Source: JAFGXT01 sp963677165 (GTDB lineage Bacteria; Verrucomicrobiota; Lentisphaeria; Victivallales; SZUA-371). From it: 64,000 nucleotides of DNA. This document shows positions 17,994 to 27,187 of the stretch, in pieces. A program made the translations under genes and the position numbers. Below the pieces are notes generated by a model. That model was not told where the DNA came from. It searched no databases and was given only the letters and a program-made list of their open reading frames with translations. The stretch lies in contig CAXXSX010000002.1 of assembly GCA_963677165.2 (NCBI GenBank), positions 5,084,001 to 5,148,000 of the forward strand, given 5' to 3'. Position 1 is the stretch's first letter, and each line of letters begins with the position of its first letter.

Positions 17994-18723
17994 ATTTTGT
18001 TTTATATCTGGCAATAGCGGATTTGATCTTATTTTTCATACCATACTGTTCGAGCAGGGCAAGATATTTCTTGAGCCACTTTTCAAGTTCAACATCATCT
18101 TCGGACCGTAATGCTATTTCCGTCATATTTTCAGTATTTGCCAGCAATCCGTCTACATCATCAGCAAGAGTACTGAATTTAATCGCTTTTGAAATTTCTT
18201 TACGGGCAAGATCGAATTTTTTCAGTTGATAATATACAACTCCGATCCTGCCGCAAACATAACCACTGAACCGGTTCATGACCTGGTCTGGAAGTTCTTT
18301 CTGGTTTGTCAACCATTTTTGATACTCCTCCAGTTCATTTATAGCTCTGATAAATTCAGCATCAGCAATAAATCCATCAATCTTCAAAAGCCTCTGTTCC
18401 AGCTCATCAATAGGACTTTCCTGCTTTAGATACTCAATCAGCCCCGTATCCCCGGTTGAGTAAAAATATTCAGCAATCTGCAAAATACCATAGAAATAGC
18501 TTTCAAGCTTATCCACCTCGCATTCCGGTTCCCCGTCAGGAGTTACAGGAACAGAATGAACCCATTTTCGAAAATTATCATAGATCATACTTTTATTATT
18601 GTCGCAAGTTTTCATGAATGCTTTGCGCCGTTCAGTCACCAGCAATTCAAAAAGTTCCGCCAATAATTCCTGAGGCGAGTTAAATGTCTGCGCCCGCCTG
18701 AATAAATCAATAAAAGTCATCAT
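17992..18723 (-). CDS. TPR-like helical protein of unknown function
   Basis: The 243-residue protein is helix-rich and acidic. Residues 140-230 contain paired helices resembling tetratricopeptide repeats, such as NRFSGYVCGRIGVVYYQLKKFDLARKEI. There is no signal peptide, membrane segment or catalytic motif. I start it at the ATG at 18723, where AGG precedes; the frame stays open to a TTG at 18753. No neighbour suggests a role. Confidence 0.55.
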   Translation of the reverse strand: MMTFIDLFRRAQTFNSPQELLAELFELLVTERRKAFMKTCDNNKSMIYDNFRKWVHSVPVTPDGEPECEVDKLESYFYGILQIAEYFYSTGDTGLIEYLKQESPIDELEQRLLKIDGFIADAEFIRAINELEEYQKWLTNQKELPDQVMNRFSGYVCGRIGVVYYQLKKFDLARKEISKAIKFSTLADDVDGLLANTENMTEIALRSEDDVELEKWLKKYLALLEQYGMKNKIKSAIARYKTK

Positions 18724-18892
18724 CTGCCTGTAAAATCTTATGTATCCACTCAAGAAAACCAGTTTACCACTCTTTTATAAGGAGATTTAACCGCTGTTAT
18801 GTGGCAAACGTCCTTTCGAGGTGTATAGTTATTTTTCGGATATTTTGAAAATAAGTTTAATGCATCATTAATAATAAAAGGCAAAAATAATC

Positions 18893-19243
18893 ATGATCAG
18901 AAAAAACGGCGAATACAAAGTCGACCTTCGCAAAGAAATGCGCGGCGGTAACGGTGAAGTAAAAATCGAACATCTGTGGGATGCCGCTTCCGAGCTGAAA
19001 GCCGACAACCGACTCTGGGCACGCCTGACTCTCGCGCCCTCATGCAGCATCGGATTCCATAATCATGACAAAGAAGAAGAAGTTTTTTATATTGTAAGCG
19101 GCAACGCAGAAGCAGACGACAACGGAACACCGGCTAAATTGTCTACCGGCGATACAATCCTTACCGGCAACGGCGCTGGACACGCAATTAAAAACATCGG
19201 GGAAGATGACCTGGTTATTATCGCGGTTATCTCCAATTACTAA
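18893..19243 (+). CDS. cupin domain protein upstream of lysA
   Basis: The 116-residue single cupin has a clear motif 1, GFHNHDKEEEVFYIVSG, with both His and the Glu expected for metal binding, and motif 2 GDTILTGNGAGHAIKNIG with the last His. It is thus a probable metal-dependent small-molecule binding protein, not further assignable. It starts a rightward run and ends 26 bp before lysA, so it is probably co-transcribed with lysA-dapF. The link to lysine synthesis is only by position. Confidence 0.8.
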   Translation: MIRKNGEYKVDLRKEMRGGNGEVKIEHLWDAASELKADNRLWARLTLAPSCSIGFHNHDKEEEVFYIVSGNAEADDNGTPAKLSTGDTILTGNGAGHAIKNIGEDDLVIIAVISNY

Positions 19244-19269
19244 TAATCACTTCAGGAAGTAACAGAAAA

Positions 19270-20478
19270 ATGTTGACCAACGAACAACTGCTGAACGCGG
19301 CAAAAGAATATGGTACGCCGCTGTTTGTCTATGACGGTGACGCGGTAGTTCAACACTACCGTGAACTATATGATTTTATCAAATGGCCCAAGCTGAAGAT
19401 TCATTACGCAATGAAGGCCAACTACAATTTTGAACTGCTTAAGCTACTCAACGCCAATAATGCGGCACTCGATACCGTAAGCCCGGGCGATGTAATGCTG
19501 GCACTCAAAGCCGGTTTCACCACCGACCGGATTATCTATACCGCTAACAATATGACCGATGAAGAAGTCGAAATGGTTTATGGCATGGGGGTTCTGATGA
19601 ACATCGGTTCTCTGTCGCGCCTGGAAAAATTCGGCAAGGCTCACCCCGGCAGCGATGTCTGCCTGCGGTTCAATCCGGACGTTGTCGACGGCGCACATGC
19701 CAAGATCATGACCGGTGGAGATCTGACAAAATTCGGAATTCTATTAAAGGATGTCGAAACGGTTAAGGGAATGGTTGCAAAATATAATTTGAATGTTGTT
19801 GGCCTCCATGAACATACCGGTTCCGGCCTGCAGCACACCGAATCCGTACTGCAGAGTATGAAAAACATCATGGCTATCGCCACCAAAGAAAATTTTCCCA
19901 ACCTGAAATTTCTGGATTTTGGCGGCGGTTTCAAGGTTCCATATAAACCCGATGAAGAACGGGTTGATTATATAAAGATGGGTAATGATATCACTACATT
20001 GTTCAGCAACTACTGCGAAAAATACGGCAGTGAACTTGAAATGTATTTCGAACCCGGCAAGTACATCGTGGCGGAAGCCGGTTACCTCCTGGTTGAAGTA
20101 AATACCATCAAGAACAACAACAGCCGTATCATTGCCGGATGCAACTCCGGTTTCCCACAGTTGATCAGACCGATGATGTACGACGCATACCATCACATTG
20201 TAAATCTGAGTAATCCGGACGGATCGGTTAATATGTACGATATCTGCGGCAATATTTGCGAAACCGGCGATCGGTTCGCGGAACAGCGCGAACTCCCGGA
20301 AGTACGTGAGGGCGATATGCTGGCAATCGAAAACGCCGGCGCCTACTGCTTTGCAATGGGCGGCTATTACAACCTGCGCCCAATGCCTGCAGAAGTCGTT
20401 TTCACCAATGGACAAATGAAGCTGGCCCGCAAGGCGCTGACATTTGAAGAGCTGGTTGCCCAGGTAGCTGGAGAATAA
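19270..20478 (+). CDS. lysA: diaminopimelate decarboxylase
   Basis: The 402-residue fold-III PLP enzyme has the PLP lysine in HYAMKAN (Lys 49), HEHTGSGL and the glycine-rich FLDFGGGFKVPY for phosphate binding, EPGKY, and ICETGDRFA as the CESxD-type substrate motif. It converts meso-diaminopimelate to L-lysine. It has an AGGAAG site and is followed after 4 bp by dapF, forming the end of the lysine/DAP pathway in one operon. It is at the short end for the family. Confidence 0.95.
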   Translation: MLTNEQLLNAAKEYGTPLFVYDGDAVVQHYRELYDFIKWPKLKIHYAMKANYNFELLKLLNANNAALDTVSPGDVMLALKAGFTTDRIIYTANNMTDEEVEMVYGMGVLMNIGSLSRLEKFGKAHPGSDVCLRFNPDVVDGAHAKIMTGGDLTKFGILLKDVETVKGMVAKYNLNVVGLHEHTGSGLQHTESVLQSMKNIMAIATKENFPNLKFLDFGGGFKVPYKPDEERVDYIKMGNDITTLFSNYCEKYGSELEMYFEPGKYIVAEAGYLLVEVNTIKNNNSRIIAGCNSGFPQLIRPMMYDAYHHIVNLSNPDGSVNMYDICGNICETGDRFAEQRELPEVREGDMLAIENAGAYCFAMGGYYNLRPMPAEVVFTNGQMKLARKALTFEELVAQVAGE

Positions 20479-20482
20479 GATC

Positions 20483-21337
20483 ATGCCAAAAGTAAAATTC
20501 ACCAAGATGCACGGCATCGGCAACGATTACATCTATTTTGATTGTATTGCCGAGCCACAAATGGTTCCGAATCCACCCAAAACCGCTCAGAAGCTCGCCG
20601 ACCGCCACTTCGGCATCGGCGGCGATGGAATCGTTCTGATTCTCCCAAGCGACAAGGCGGATTACCGGATGCGGATGTTCAATGCTGATGGTTCTGAAGC
20701 TGAAATGTGCGGCAACGCCATTCGCAGCGTAACCAAATACCTGTGCGATAATTCATACTGCACCACGGACTCCGTGGCTATCGAAACCGGAGCCGGGGTT
20801 CTGGCTATTACCATTCTCCGTGAAGACGGCAAATTCGTCTCGGCTCGAGTTGATATGGGCGAACCGATCCTGAACGGACCGGATGTACCGGTAGCAGTTG
20901 AAAAGAATCCGGTTGTAAAAGAACCGGTAACGACTGACAGCGGCGTAGAATACGCCATGACTTGCGTATCAATGGGCAATCCTCACGCAGTTATCTTTGT
21001 TGATGAAATCACAGACGAACACGTACTGAATCACGGGAAACAACTTGAAGTCAATCCGGTATTTCCACGACGTATCAATGTGGAATTCGTCAAAGTCATT
21101 TCACGAAGCGAAGTACAGATGCGGGTCTGGGAACGCGGAGCAGGAGAAACCCTGGCATGCGGAACCGGCGCGTCAGCTGTCTGCGTAGCCTGTGTACTTA
21201 ATGACCTGACCGACCGCAAAGTAACCGTCCATCTGATCGGCGGCGATCTTGAAATTGAATGGAATGCCGATACAAACCATGTTTTCATGACCGGTCCGGC
21301 GACCTTTGTCTGCGAAGGCACCGTTGAGGTTTATTAA
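20483..21337 (+). CDS. dapF: diaminopimelate epimerase
   Basis: The 284-residue protein has both catalytic cysteines of the two-base racemase: Cys 76 in AEMCGNAIR and the second in LACGTGASAVC near residue 222, plus the FTKMHGIGNDY start and the GGDGIV segment. It converts LL- to meso-diaminopimelate for lysine and peptidoglycan. Its position directly behind lysA, and the good terminator after it, define the end of the operon. Confidence 0.97.
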   Translation: MPKVKFTKMHGIGNDYIYFDCIAEPQMVPNPPKTAQKLADRHFGIGGDGIVLILPSDKADYRMRMFNADGSEAEMCGNAIRSVTKYLCDNSYCTTDSVAIETGAGVLAITILREDGKFVSARVDMGEPILNGPDVPVAVEKNPVVKEPVTTDSGVEYAMTCVSMGNPHAVIFVDEITDEHVLNHGKQLEVNPVFPRRINVEFVKVISRSEVQMRVWERGAGETLACGTGASAVCVACVLNDLTDRKVTVHLIGGDLEIEWNADTNHVFMTGPATFVCEGTVEVY

Positions 21338-21362
21338 TCTCTGCTAATTCAAATAATCTATT

Positions 21363-21397
21363 GCTGTTCTGGAGTAATATTCAGAACAGCTTTTTTT
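21363..21397 (+). terminator. terminator of the lysA-dapF operon
   Basis: GCTGTTCTG (21363-21371) pairs perfectly with CAGAACAGC (21382-21390), followed by seven T. Confidence 0.92.
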
Positions 21398-21427
21398 ATA
21401 AAATTCTATCAATTTAATCTTTTTCTA

Positions 21428-21475
21428 TTGACATTGCATGGTATTGTTACTATAATTGGGTATACGATTACCCAA
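21428..21475 (+). promoter_or_regulatory. consensus sigma-70 promoter with overlapping LacI-type operator
   Basis: TTGACA (21428-21433), 17 bases and TATAAT (21451-21456) make a perfect consensus promoter. Sharing the last T of the -10 box is a 20-bp dyad at 21456-21475, with arms TTGGGTA and TACCCAA around TACGAT. It sits over the transcription start, 26 bases before the ATG of the LacI-family gene, the classical place for autorepression and for repression of the genes behind it. Confidence 0.85.
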
Positions 21476-21500
21476 CACGTAATATAAAAAAGAATTGTTT

Positions 21501-22541
21501 ATGCAGGTCACACAAAAATTCATAGCTCAAAAAGCAAATCTGAGCCAGAAAACAGTGTCTCAATATTTTCAAGGGAAAGCAAGAATATCTCCGGAAACTA
21601 GAAAAAATCTTGAGGAAATCGTAAATAAATACGGCTATTTCCCTAATATCGCGGCAAGATCAATTCGCACCAAACGATTCAACCGTATTAGCTGTTTGGT
21701 GATAAGTAATGCCCATGACAATAACCGGGAAGCATTATCACCACATCTTCTGACCTATCTTGATGCAATTTCATCTGAGTTATCAAGACAAGGCTATTCA
21801 ATGATGATTGACCCGGTTAGAGTTGATGCAGACCGCCAGGTAATACTTAATTCCCCTGAATCTTTGAATTCAACTTCTGTGGACGGTATCATTGGCATCG
21901 TAGGCGGCTGGATTCCACAGCAAGTTGATGATATGATCGAAAAAATCAAAATCCCTGTCGTCTGGATAAACCGCCAAGAACCCGGCCTTGAATATCCTAT
22001 GATAAATTACGATGAACAGCCGGGAATTGAACAATTAATTTATTATCTAGCAGAAAACGAAAAAAAGAATATTGCCTGGTTCGGACCGGATTTTCGCAGT
22101 TTAAATAGCCACTCTTCTGCTCAAACTCGATACAACCTGATTGTTTCAATCCTAAAAAAATACAATATGGAACTATCATTCTCTGCTTTCAACACAAAAG
22201 GACAAACTCTTTGTCCTCCGGCTCTGGAACTCTTTAACCAGTCCCCCCTGCCCGATGTTGTAATAAGCTATAACTATCACTTTAAAACGGCAGCGGACCA
22301 GGCAGCTATCTACAACAATATTAGACCTAATTATGACTTCGAAAGCATACATTTTGCTTCGGCCTGGGAATTTACTCCTGCAACCTACGACCTGAATACC
22401 TATGTCCTTCTGCCGGAAAAGCAAATAGGAAGAACAGGAGCTGAATATATCTGCAAGCTGATTAATAAAGATAAGATTATTACCTCCAATAAGTTATCAA
22501 CCTCTTTGCATATTGGTAAAAGTTTTAAACATAATTTATAA
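21501..22541 (+). CDS. LacI-family transcriptional regulator
   Basis: The 346-residue protein has an N-terminal HTH and hinge (QKFIAQKANLSQKTVSQYFQGK through YFPNIAARSIRTKRFNRISCL) and a periplasmic-binding-protein-like sensor domain. QYFQGKARIS replaces the usual VSRVLNG recognition helix, which fits a non-standard operator. I use the ATG at 21501; an in-frame TTG two codons earlier gives no better ribosome site. It precedes a pseudopilin-like gene and a secreted glycoside hydrolase and probably senses the sugar that enzyme releases. The dyad over its own promoter suggests autoregulation. Confidence 0.88.
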   Translation: MQVTQKFIAQKANLSQKTVSQYFQGKARISPETRKNLEEIVNKYGYFPNIAARSIRTKRFNRISCLVISNAHDNNREALSPHLLTYLDAISSELSRQGYSMMIDPVRVDADRQVILNSPESLNSTSVDGIIGIVGGWIPQQVDDMIEKIKIPVVWINRQEPGLEYPMINYDEQPGIEQLIYYLAENEKKNIAWFGPDFRSLNSHSSAQTRYNLIVSILKKYNMELSFSAFNTKGQTLCPPALELFNQSPLPDVVISYNYHFKTAADQAAIYNNIRPNYDFESIHFASAWEFTPATYDLNTYVLLPEKQIGRTGAEYICKLINKDKIITSNKLSTSLHIGKSFKHNL

Positions 22542-22559
22542 TTAACAGGGAGATTTTTT

Positions 22560-23303
22560 ATGAAAACCCAACACTCACATTTCACGCTCATCGAACTCCT
22601 TGTAGTGATAGCTATTATTGCGATTCTAGCCTCACTACTCCTTCCATCATTGAGTCGAGCCAGAGACGCCGCAAAGCAGATAAGCTGTATGAATAACCTG
22701 AAACAAATAGGATTATCTATCAATTCATACGCCGACGACAACAAGGGGCAACTGCCATATTCATATATCCTGGTATCTTCGTCCGGTCAAATAAGCTGGG
22801 ATGACCTGCTGTCTTCATATGACGGACGCAACTTGACAGATTCCCAAATCACAGCCCAAATAGCCCCCAAAACCAAACCGTTATACCAATGTCCAAGTGA
22901 CAACATTGTACGTCTCGCCAAACGAACCGTACGTTCCTATTCAATCAATCGCGGCCTGAACGCGGGCAGCGGCAGCAGTCCAGCAGATGGCCCGTCTTCC
23001 GTTTGGGGTATATCTTCGGGAACTCCCTGGTCGGCGAAAATTTCCAGGATAGCCAGACCCTCAAACGTAATTACAGTTACTGAATACCTGAGAAACAGTA
23101 ATTATCTTGGCAACGCATCATGTGTCTATGTCAACACCCCACTGACAATCACAAATGATGCGGTCATTCCTCATCATGGCAGACTCAATTACCTGATGCT
23201 TGACGGTCATGTATCTCTCTTAACTTTTAAAGAAACAATGTCCTCCACCGGAACAATGAGTCACCCGTGCGGAATGTGGACAAGAGTAAGTAACGACGAT
23301 TAA
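22560..23303 (+). CDS. type II pseudopilin-like protein with H-X9-DG end motif
   Basis: The 247-residue protein begins with a prepilin peptidase site and pilin helix (HFTLIELLVVIAIIAILASLLLPSL), with cleavage expected before Phe and Glu at +5. The globular part ends in HHGRLNYLMLDGH, the H-X9-DG motif of a family greatly expanded in Lentisphaerota and Planctomycetota. These are thought to be secretion-associated, but their exact task is unknown. It has a CAGGGAGA site, lies 18 bp after the LacI gene and is followed at once by the glycoside hydrolase. Confidence 0.88.
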   Translation: MKTQHSHFTLIELLVVIAIIAILASLLLPSLSRARDAAKQISCMNNLKQIGLSINSYADDNKGQLPYSYILVSSSGQISWDDLLSSYDGRNLTDSQITAQIAPKTKPLYQCPSDNIVRLAKRTVRSYSINRGLNAGSGSSPADGPSSVWGISSGTPWSAKISRIARPSNVITVTEYLRNSNYLGNASCVYVNTPLTITNDAVIPHHGRLNYLMLDGHVSLLTFKETMSSTGTMSHPCGMWTRVSNDD

Positions 23304-23320
23304 TGCAAATAGAGGAAACC

Positions 23321-25924
23321 ATGTATTTGTTACCAAAACTAAAATCATTCATCACATTAACAGCTACGATTGCAATTCTTCCCATGTCTTCATTCGCAGC
23401 AGGAACAGTAATTTTAAAATGCGACTTTGAAGGACCATATTATAGCCCCAAACCTGGAGACACGATTCAACAAGGATGCCACAATAATTATAAATGGGGC
23501 AAAAAAGACATGAATGTTGTGATTGATCGTTCCCAGAATAGCTCAAATGCATCTCAGAGATTTGACATTCGAGGAATAAGTTCAGGAGGAATTCAGTTTT
23601 TTGTTCCCGGTGTAAAGCTCAATCGTGATTACTATTATAAAGTCACCTTCAAGGCCAAAGGAAGTCTGGAAGGAACCCTTGGCACCTGTATAAGAAAAAT
23701 TGGCAAACCGTGGAAAACATACATTCCAGGAAAATCCTATGAACTGGAATCGGATTGGAAAACATACAGTTTTACAGGAAAAGCGCCCACGGATCTCGAC
23801 CGTGACATAGCCCTGACCTTCGGAACCGGTTCACTGGGACAATTCTGGATTGACGACATTAAGATTGAAAGATTCAAAGAGGCTCCCGATGATATAAAAA
23901 TCAACACGAACCCTTTAGTGAAAGGCAATATTTTTCCTCGTACATCATTTGAAGGCAATGTGGATTATTTCTGGACATCCGGTATATATGCCGGACCTGA
24001 CGGCGAATGGGAAGATCCACAAAATTACCGTGCCCCCGAAGGAAAATTCGGTCAATTCGCCATGGCAATTCCTTCTCCGAAAACAGAAGGGACCGTATTC
24101 TGCCGTAGTTTCTGGCTTCCGGTATCGTCGGGATCGCCCTATACTTTTTCAGTATACCTGAAAAGTTCAAAAAAGAAATCACCCGTAAAAATCAATGTCC
24201 TGTCCAGAAATGCCAATAAAGCCCTGGCTGCAAAAAAATGTACCTTAACAAACCAATGGCAGCGAATCAGCCTCACGACCAAGCCCATTCCAGCGACCAC
24301 GACTGATGTCTATATCAATATAACTTCTACTGTTGGAAACGGTACAATATTTGTTGACGGAGCACAATTTGAAAGCGGTACAGCTGCCACTCCATATAGT
24401 CCGGCTTATCCGTACGAACTCTACGCTGGGGCCTCAGGTTTTAAAAGTAATATTTTTGCCTGGCAGGAAGACCTGAAGATTAATATCCGTGCAGCGTCAG
24501 CACAAAATTCACCGTCGCTACAAACACTTAAAACCAGAATTAAAGTTACCGCATTCCCAAACCATGCCGTCATGGACAAGGTGATAAATCTACCGGTAAA
24601 CAAGGATTATCCCCTCGTCATTAGTACGAAATTGAACGGACTTTTTCGAATAAAACTATCGGCAGTCGACACGAAATCCGCGGCACCACAGGAGATACTT
24701 GCAGCAAAACTTCCTCTACCGAGAAAAACCGGAAAAGAAAGTGCTTTCGGAACCCATATAACCATTCGTCCATTTTTTATTGACTATGCGAAAAAAATAG
24801 GAATGAAATGGACCAGGCTGCATGACGCAAGTTTTATTACAAAATGGAGGAAAGCAGAACCTAAGCCAGGCAAATACCAATATTTTGATAAACAGATAAA
24901 TGCCGTTCTTGACGCTGGAATAAATATTCTGGGGCTCCCGGATTATCCTCCAGTCTGGGCAAAACAAACGGATGATAGTAAAAACGTAATAAATGTGAAG
25001 GCATTTTCAAAATTATGCACAAAACTGGCGGAACATTATCGTGGACGCATTGATTACTGGGAAGTCTGGAATGAACCTTATATAAAATACTTTTTCCCGG
25101 GTTCCCCCGAACAATACGCCGAAGTATTATCCGCCGGAGCAGACGCACTAAGAGCGGGAAACCCTCAAGCCAAAATTCTGGGCTACTGTACTGAAATAAA
25201 TGACATTGAATACGCGGAGAAAATACCTCCGGCCATGCGCAAAAAAATTGATATTCTTTCATTTCACTGCTACTTTCAAAATCTGACTGGCGGCGGAACC
25301 AGCAGCTTTACAAAGGAAGTAAACGCATACTTGAAGTTTCTCAGGCCGTTTGTTCCAAGCGAAATTTGGAATACAGAGGGAGCTTACAAAAAGCTGGGAA
25401 CAAACAGTTTCTACAGTTTCATGCCAGCATCATCCGGCAAAATCAATGAAAAAGCCGCAGCATTCTGCGCCAGAGTATGGGTGGAACAACTTAAAGGTGG
25501 CATAAATAAACTATTTATTTACACTCTGCATCAAAGCGATACCATCATGTATTACGGAGGATATAAAAAACTTATTGGCTTTGACAGATCTGTAACACCG
25601 GCAGCAGCAGCTACCGCGACAACAGCCTGGTGCATTGATGGTTTAAAGAATATTCCTATGGAAAAATATCCCGGTATAGTACAAGGCCTTTTTACTAATG
25701 AAAAGCGTTGCTGCTGGATCGTTTTTGATGACAGTGGTGTGCCCGGACAGAAAATACTGCATTTGAACAAAATCCCACCGGCAATAAAGTTGATTGATGT
25801 TATGGGAAACAGCCCGATATCAGATGACAGAAAACTTAAAATAGGTATTATGCCGATTTTTGCAATAAGTAAAAAGCTATCTCCGGCACAATTAACAAAA
25901 TATTGTCAGGACGCACTCGAATAA
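23321..25924 (+). CDS. secreted multi-domain glycoside hydrolase, clan GH-A like
   Basis: I place the start at 23321, where AGAGGAAACC precedes ATG and a signal peptide of about 28 residues follows; an upstream ATG at 23303 overlaps the pseudopilin stop. The 867-residue product has two beta-sandwich carbohydrate-binding-like domains (about 30-185 and 200-365), a linker beta domain and a C-terminal TIM barrel. WEVWNEPY gives a likely acid/base Glu 585 and EIWNTEGAY a likely nucleophile Glu 686, the spacing and motifs of clan GH-A, nearest to GH39-like enzymes. The substrate is unknown; the regulator and the acetyl xylan esterase nearby suggest plant or algal polysaccharides. Confidence 0.8.
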   Translation: MYLLPKLKSFITLTATIAILPMSSFAAGTVILKCDFEGPYYSPKPGDTIQQGCHNNYKWGKKDMNVVIDRSQNSSNASQRFDIRGISSGGIQFFVPGVKLNRDYYYKVTFKAKGSLEGTLGTCIRKIGKPWKTYIPGKSYELESDWKTYSFTGKAPTDLDRDIALTFGTGSLGQFWIDDIKIERFKEAPDDIKINTNPLVKGNIFPRTSFEGNVDYFWTSGIYAGPDGEWEDPQNYRAPEGKFGQFAMAIPSPKTEGTVFCRSFWLPVSSGSPYTFSVYLKSSKKKSPVKINVLSRNANKALAAKKCTLTNQWQRISLTTKPIPATTTDVYINITSTVGNGTIFVDGAQFESGTAATPYSPAYPYELYAGASGFKSNIFAWQEDLKINIRAASAQNSPSLQTLKTRIKVTAFPNHAVMDKVINLPVNKDYPLVISTKLNGLFRIKLSAVDTKSAAPQEILAAKLPLPRKTGKESAFGTHITIRPFFIDYAKKIGMKWTRLHDASFITKWRKAEPKPGKYQYFDKQINAVLDAGINILGLPDYPPVWAKQTDDSKNVINVKAFSKLCTKLAEHYRGRIDYWEVWNEPYIKYFFPGSPEQYAEVLSAGADALRAGNPQAKILGYCTEINDIEYAEKIPPAMRKKIDILSFHCYFQNLTGGGTSSFTKEVNAYLKFLRPFVPSEIWNTEGAYKKLGTNSFYSFMPASSGKINEKAAAFCARVWVEQLKGGINKLFIYTLHQSDTIMYYGGYKKLIGFDRSVTPAAAATATTAWCIDGLKNIPMEKYPGIVQGLFTNEKRCCWIVFDDSGVPGQKILHLNKIPPAIKLIDVMGNSPISDDRKLKIGIMPIFAISKKLSPAQLTKYCQDALE

Positions 25925-25950
25925 ATTCAATAAAACTACAGTTAACACAA

Positions 25951-25980
25951 AAAAAGCCGTGGATTTTTCCACGGCTTTTT
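25951..25980. terminator. bidirectional terminator
   Basis: A 13-bp perfect stem (25951-25963 and 25968-25980, core AGCCGTGGA) with a TTTT loop has A and T tracts at its base. It separates the glycoside hydrolase from the convergent acetyl xylan esterase. Confidence 0.93.
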
Positions 25981-25999
25981 CATAGCTTAAAATAGAGGA

Positions 26000-26971
26000 T
26001 CAGTCGCTGATCATTTCCATCATGAACTGATAGGCACCATCATTGTTGCCAGGCAGCCCTTCATGACCAAAGTCAGGGTACAAGATATGTTCTTTTTCAG
26101 AAGTGATCTTGTTGTATATCGCAAATTGGGTCGACGGCGGACATACATCATCGATCAATCCGGTAGTAAAACGTATTTTACATTTGATGCGCTTTGCCAG
26201 ATTCTGAATATCAATGTAACCCAGGCGATGGAAAACATCATCTTCTCTCTGATGAGTAGGATCGGAATGTCGGAAGTATTCCCGCAATTCAGCATAAGCT
26301 CTCTGGTCAAGGTCCATATTCCACACACGTTTGTAATCGCTCAGGAACGGGAAAGTCGGAGCAGCACGATTAACATCAGGAACCAGCGCGGCACAAGCAA
26401 CAGTAAGAGCTCCTCCTTGAGAACCGCCCATCAAACCAACTCTGGTTTCATCAACATCGTCCATATCCATAACAAGTCCAGTCAACTGTGCGCAGTCGAG
26501 AAACACGCTGCGAAAATAGAGCTGTTCCGGACCATTGTCGAGTCCGCGGATAATGTGTCCATGCAGTGTGTTTCCGACCACGCCACCGACATCTTCGGAA
26601 AGTCCGCCCTGACCGCGACAGTCAAGCGCCGCGACCGTATAACCGGCAGCAACGTAATTCAACTTATCATGCCAGTCACCGGAACTACCGGAATAGCCGT
26701 GAAACTGAACAATCGCCGGATGCGGCTTCTCAACCGGATTGATCGGTTTCAGCAATTTAGCATAGACCCGGGCTCCGCCCATACCGGTAAAATACATATC
26801 ATAACATTTAGCAAACGGAGTTTGGAATTCAGCGGGCAACAACTCAATCTCAGGATCAATTGATTTCATTTCGGCAAGAGAGTTATCCCAGAAGCTGTCG
26901 AAATCTTCTGGACAGGGACTCACACCCTGGTATTCACGAAGTTTCTCAAGAGGCATGTCAACAACAGGCAT
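26000..26971 (-). CDS. acetyl xylan esterase / cephalosporin-C deacetylase family (AXE1, CE7)
   Basis: The 323-residue alpha/beta hydrolase matches CE7 over its full length. It has CRGQGG for the oxyanion hole, GGSQGG with the nucleophile Ser, GLIDDVCPPSTQ with the Asp, and FGHEGLPG with the His. CE7 enzymes remove acetyl groups from xylo-oligosaccharides and work as hexamers. There is no signal peptide, so the substrate is probably an imported, partly degraded sugar. The ATG has AAGGAG. It is convergent with the glycoside hydrolase and may act after it. Confidence 0.9.
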   Translation of the reverse strand: MPVVDMPLEKLREYQGVSPCPEDFDSFWDNSLAEMKSIDPEIELLPAEFQTPFAKCYDMYFTGMGGARVYAKLLKPINPVEKPHPAIVQFHGYSGSSGDWHDKLNYVAAGYTVAALDCRGQGGLSEDVGGVVGNTLHGHIIRGLDNGPEQLYFRSVFLDCAQLTGLVMDMDDVDETRVGLMGGSQGGALTVACAALVPDVNRAAPTFPFLSDYKRVWNMDLDQRAYAELREYFRHSDPTHQREDDVFHRLGYIDIQNLAKRIKCKIRFTTGLIDDVCPPSTQFAIYNKITSEKEHILYPDFGHEGLPGNNDGAYQFMMEMISD

Positions 26972-27187
26972 TTTAGATCTCCTTTGTCCTTTTGTTTGAC
27001 TTAATTTTCAGGAAAACATCCGATAAATATAAAGTAAGCTATTGAATAAACAACCACAAAAAATCAAAAACAAGGGAAAAAGATGTTAAAAGTCTTACGC
27101 TATCGCTTTTACTTACTAAAAAGTTATGCTAGATTATTTATTTGGTTTTTATGATTAAAATGGAAATTACCGGAAAGTTAATGTTGT

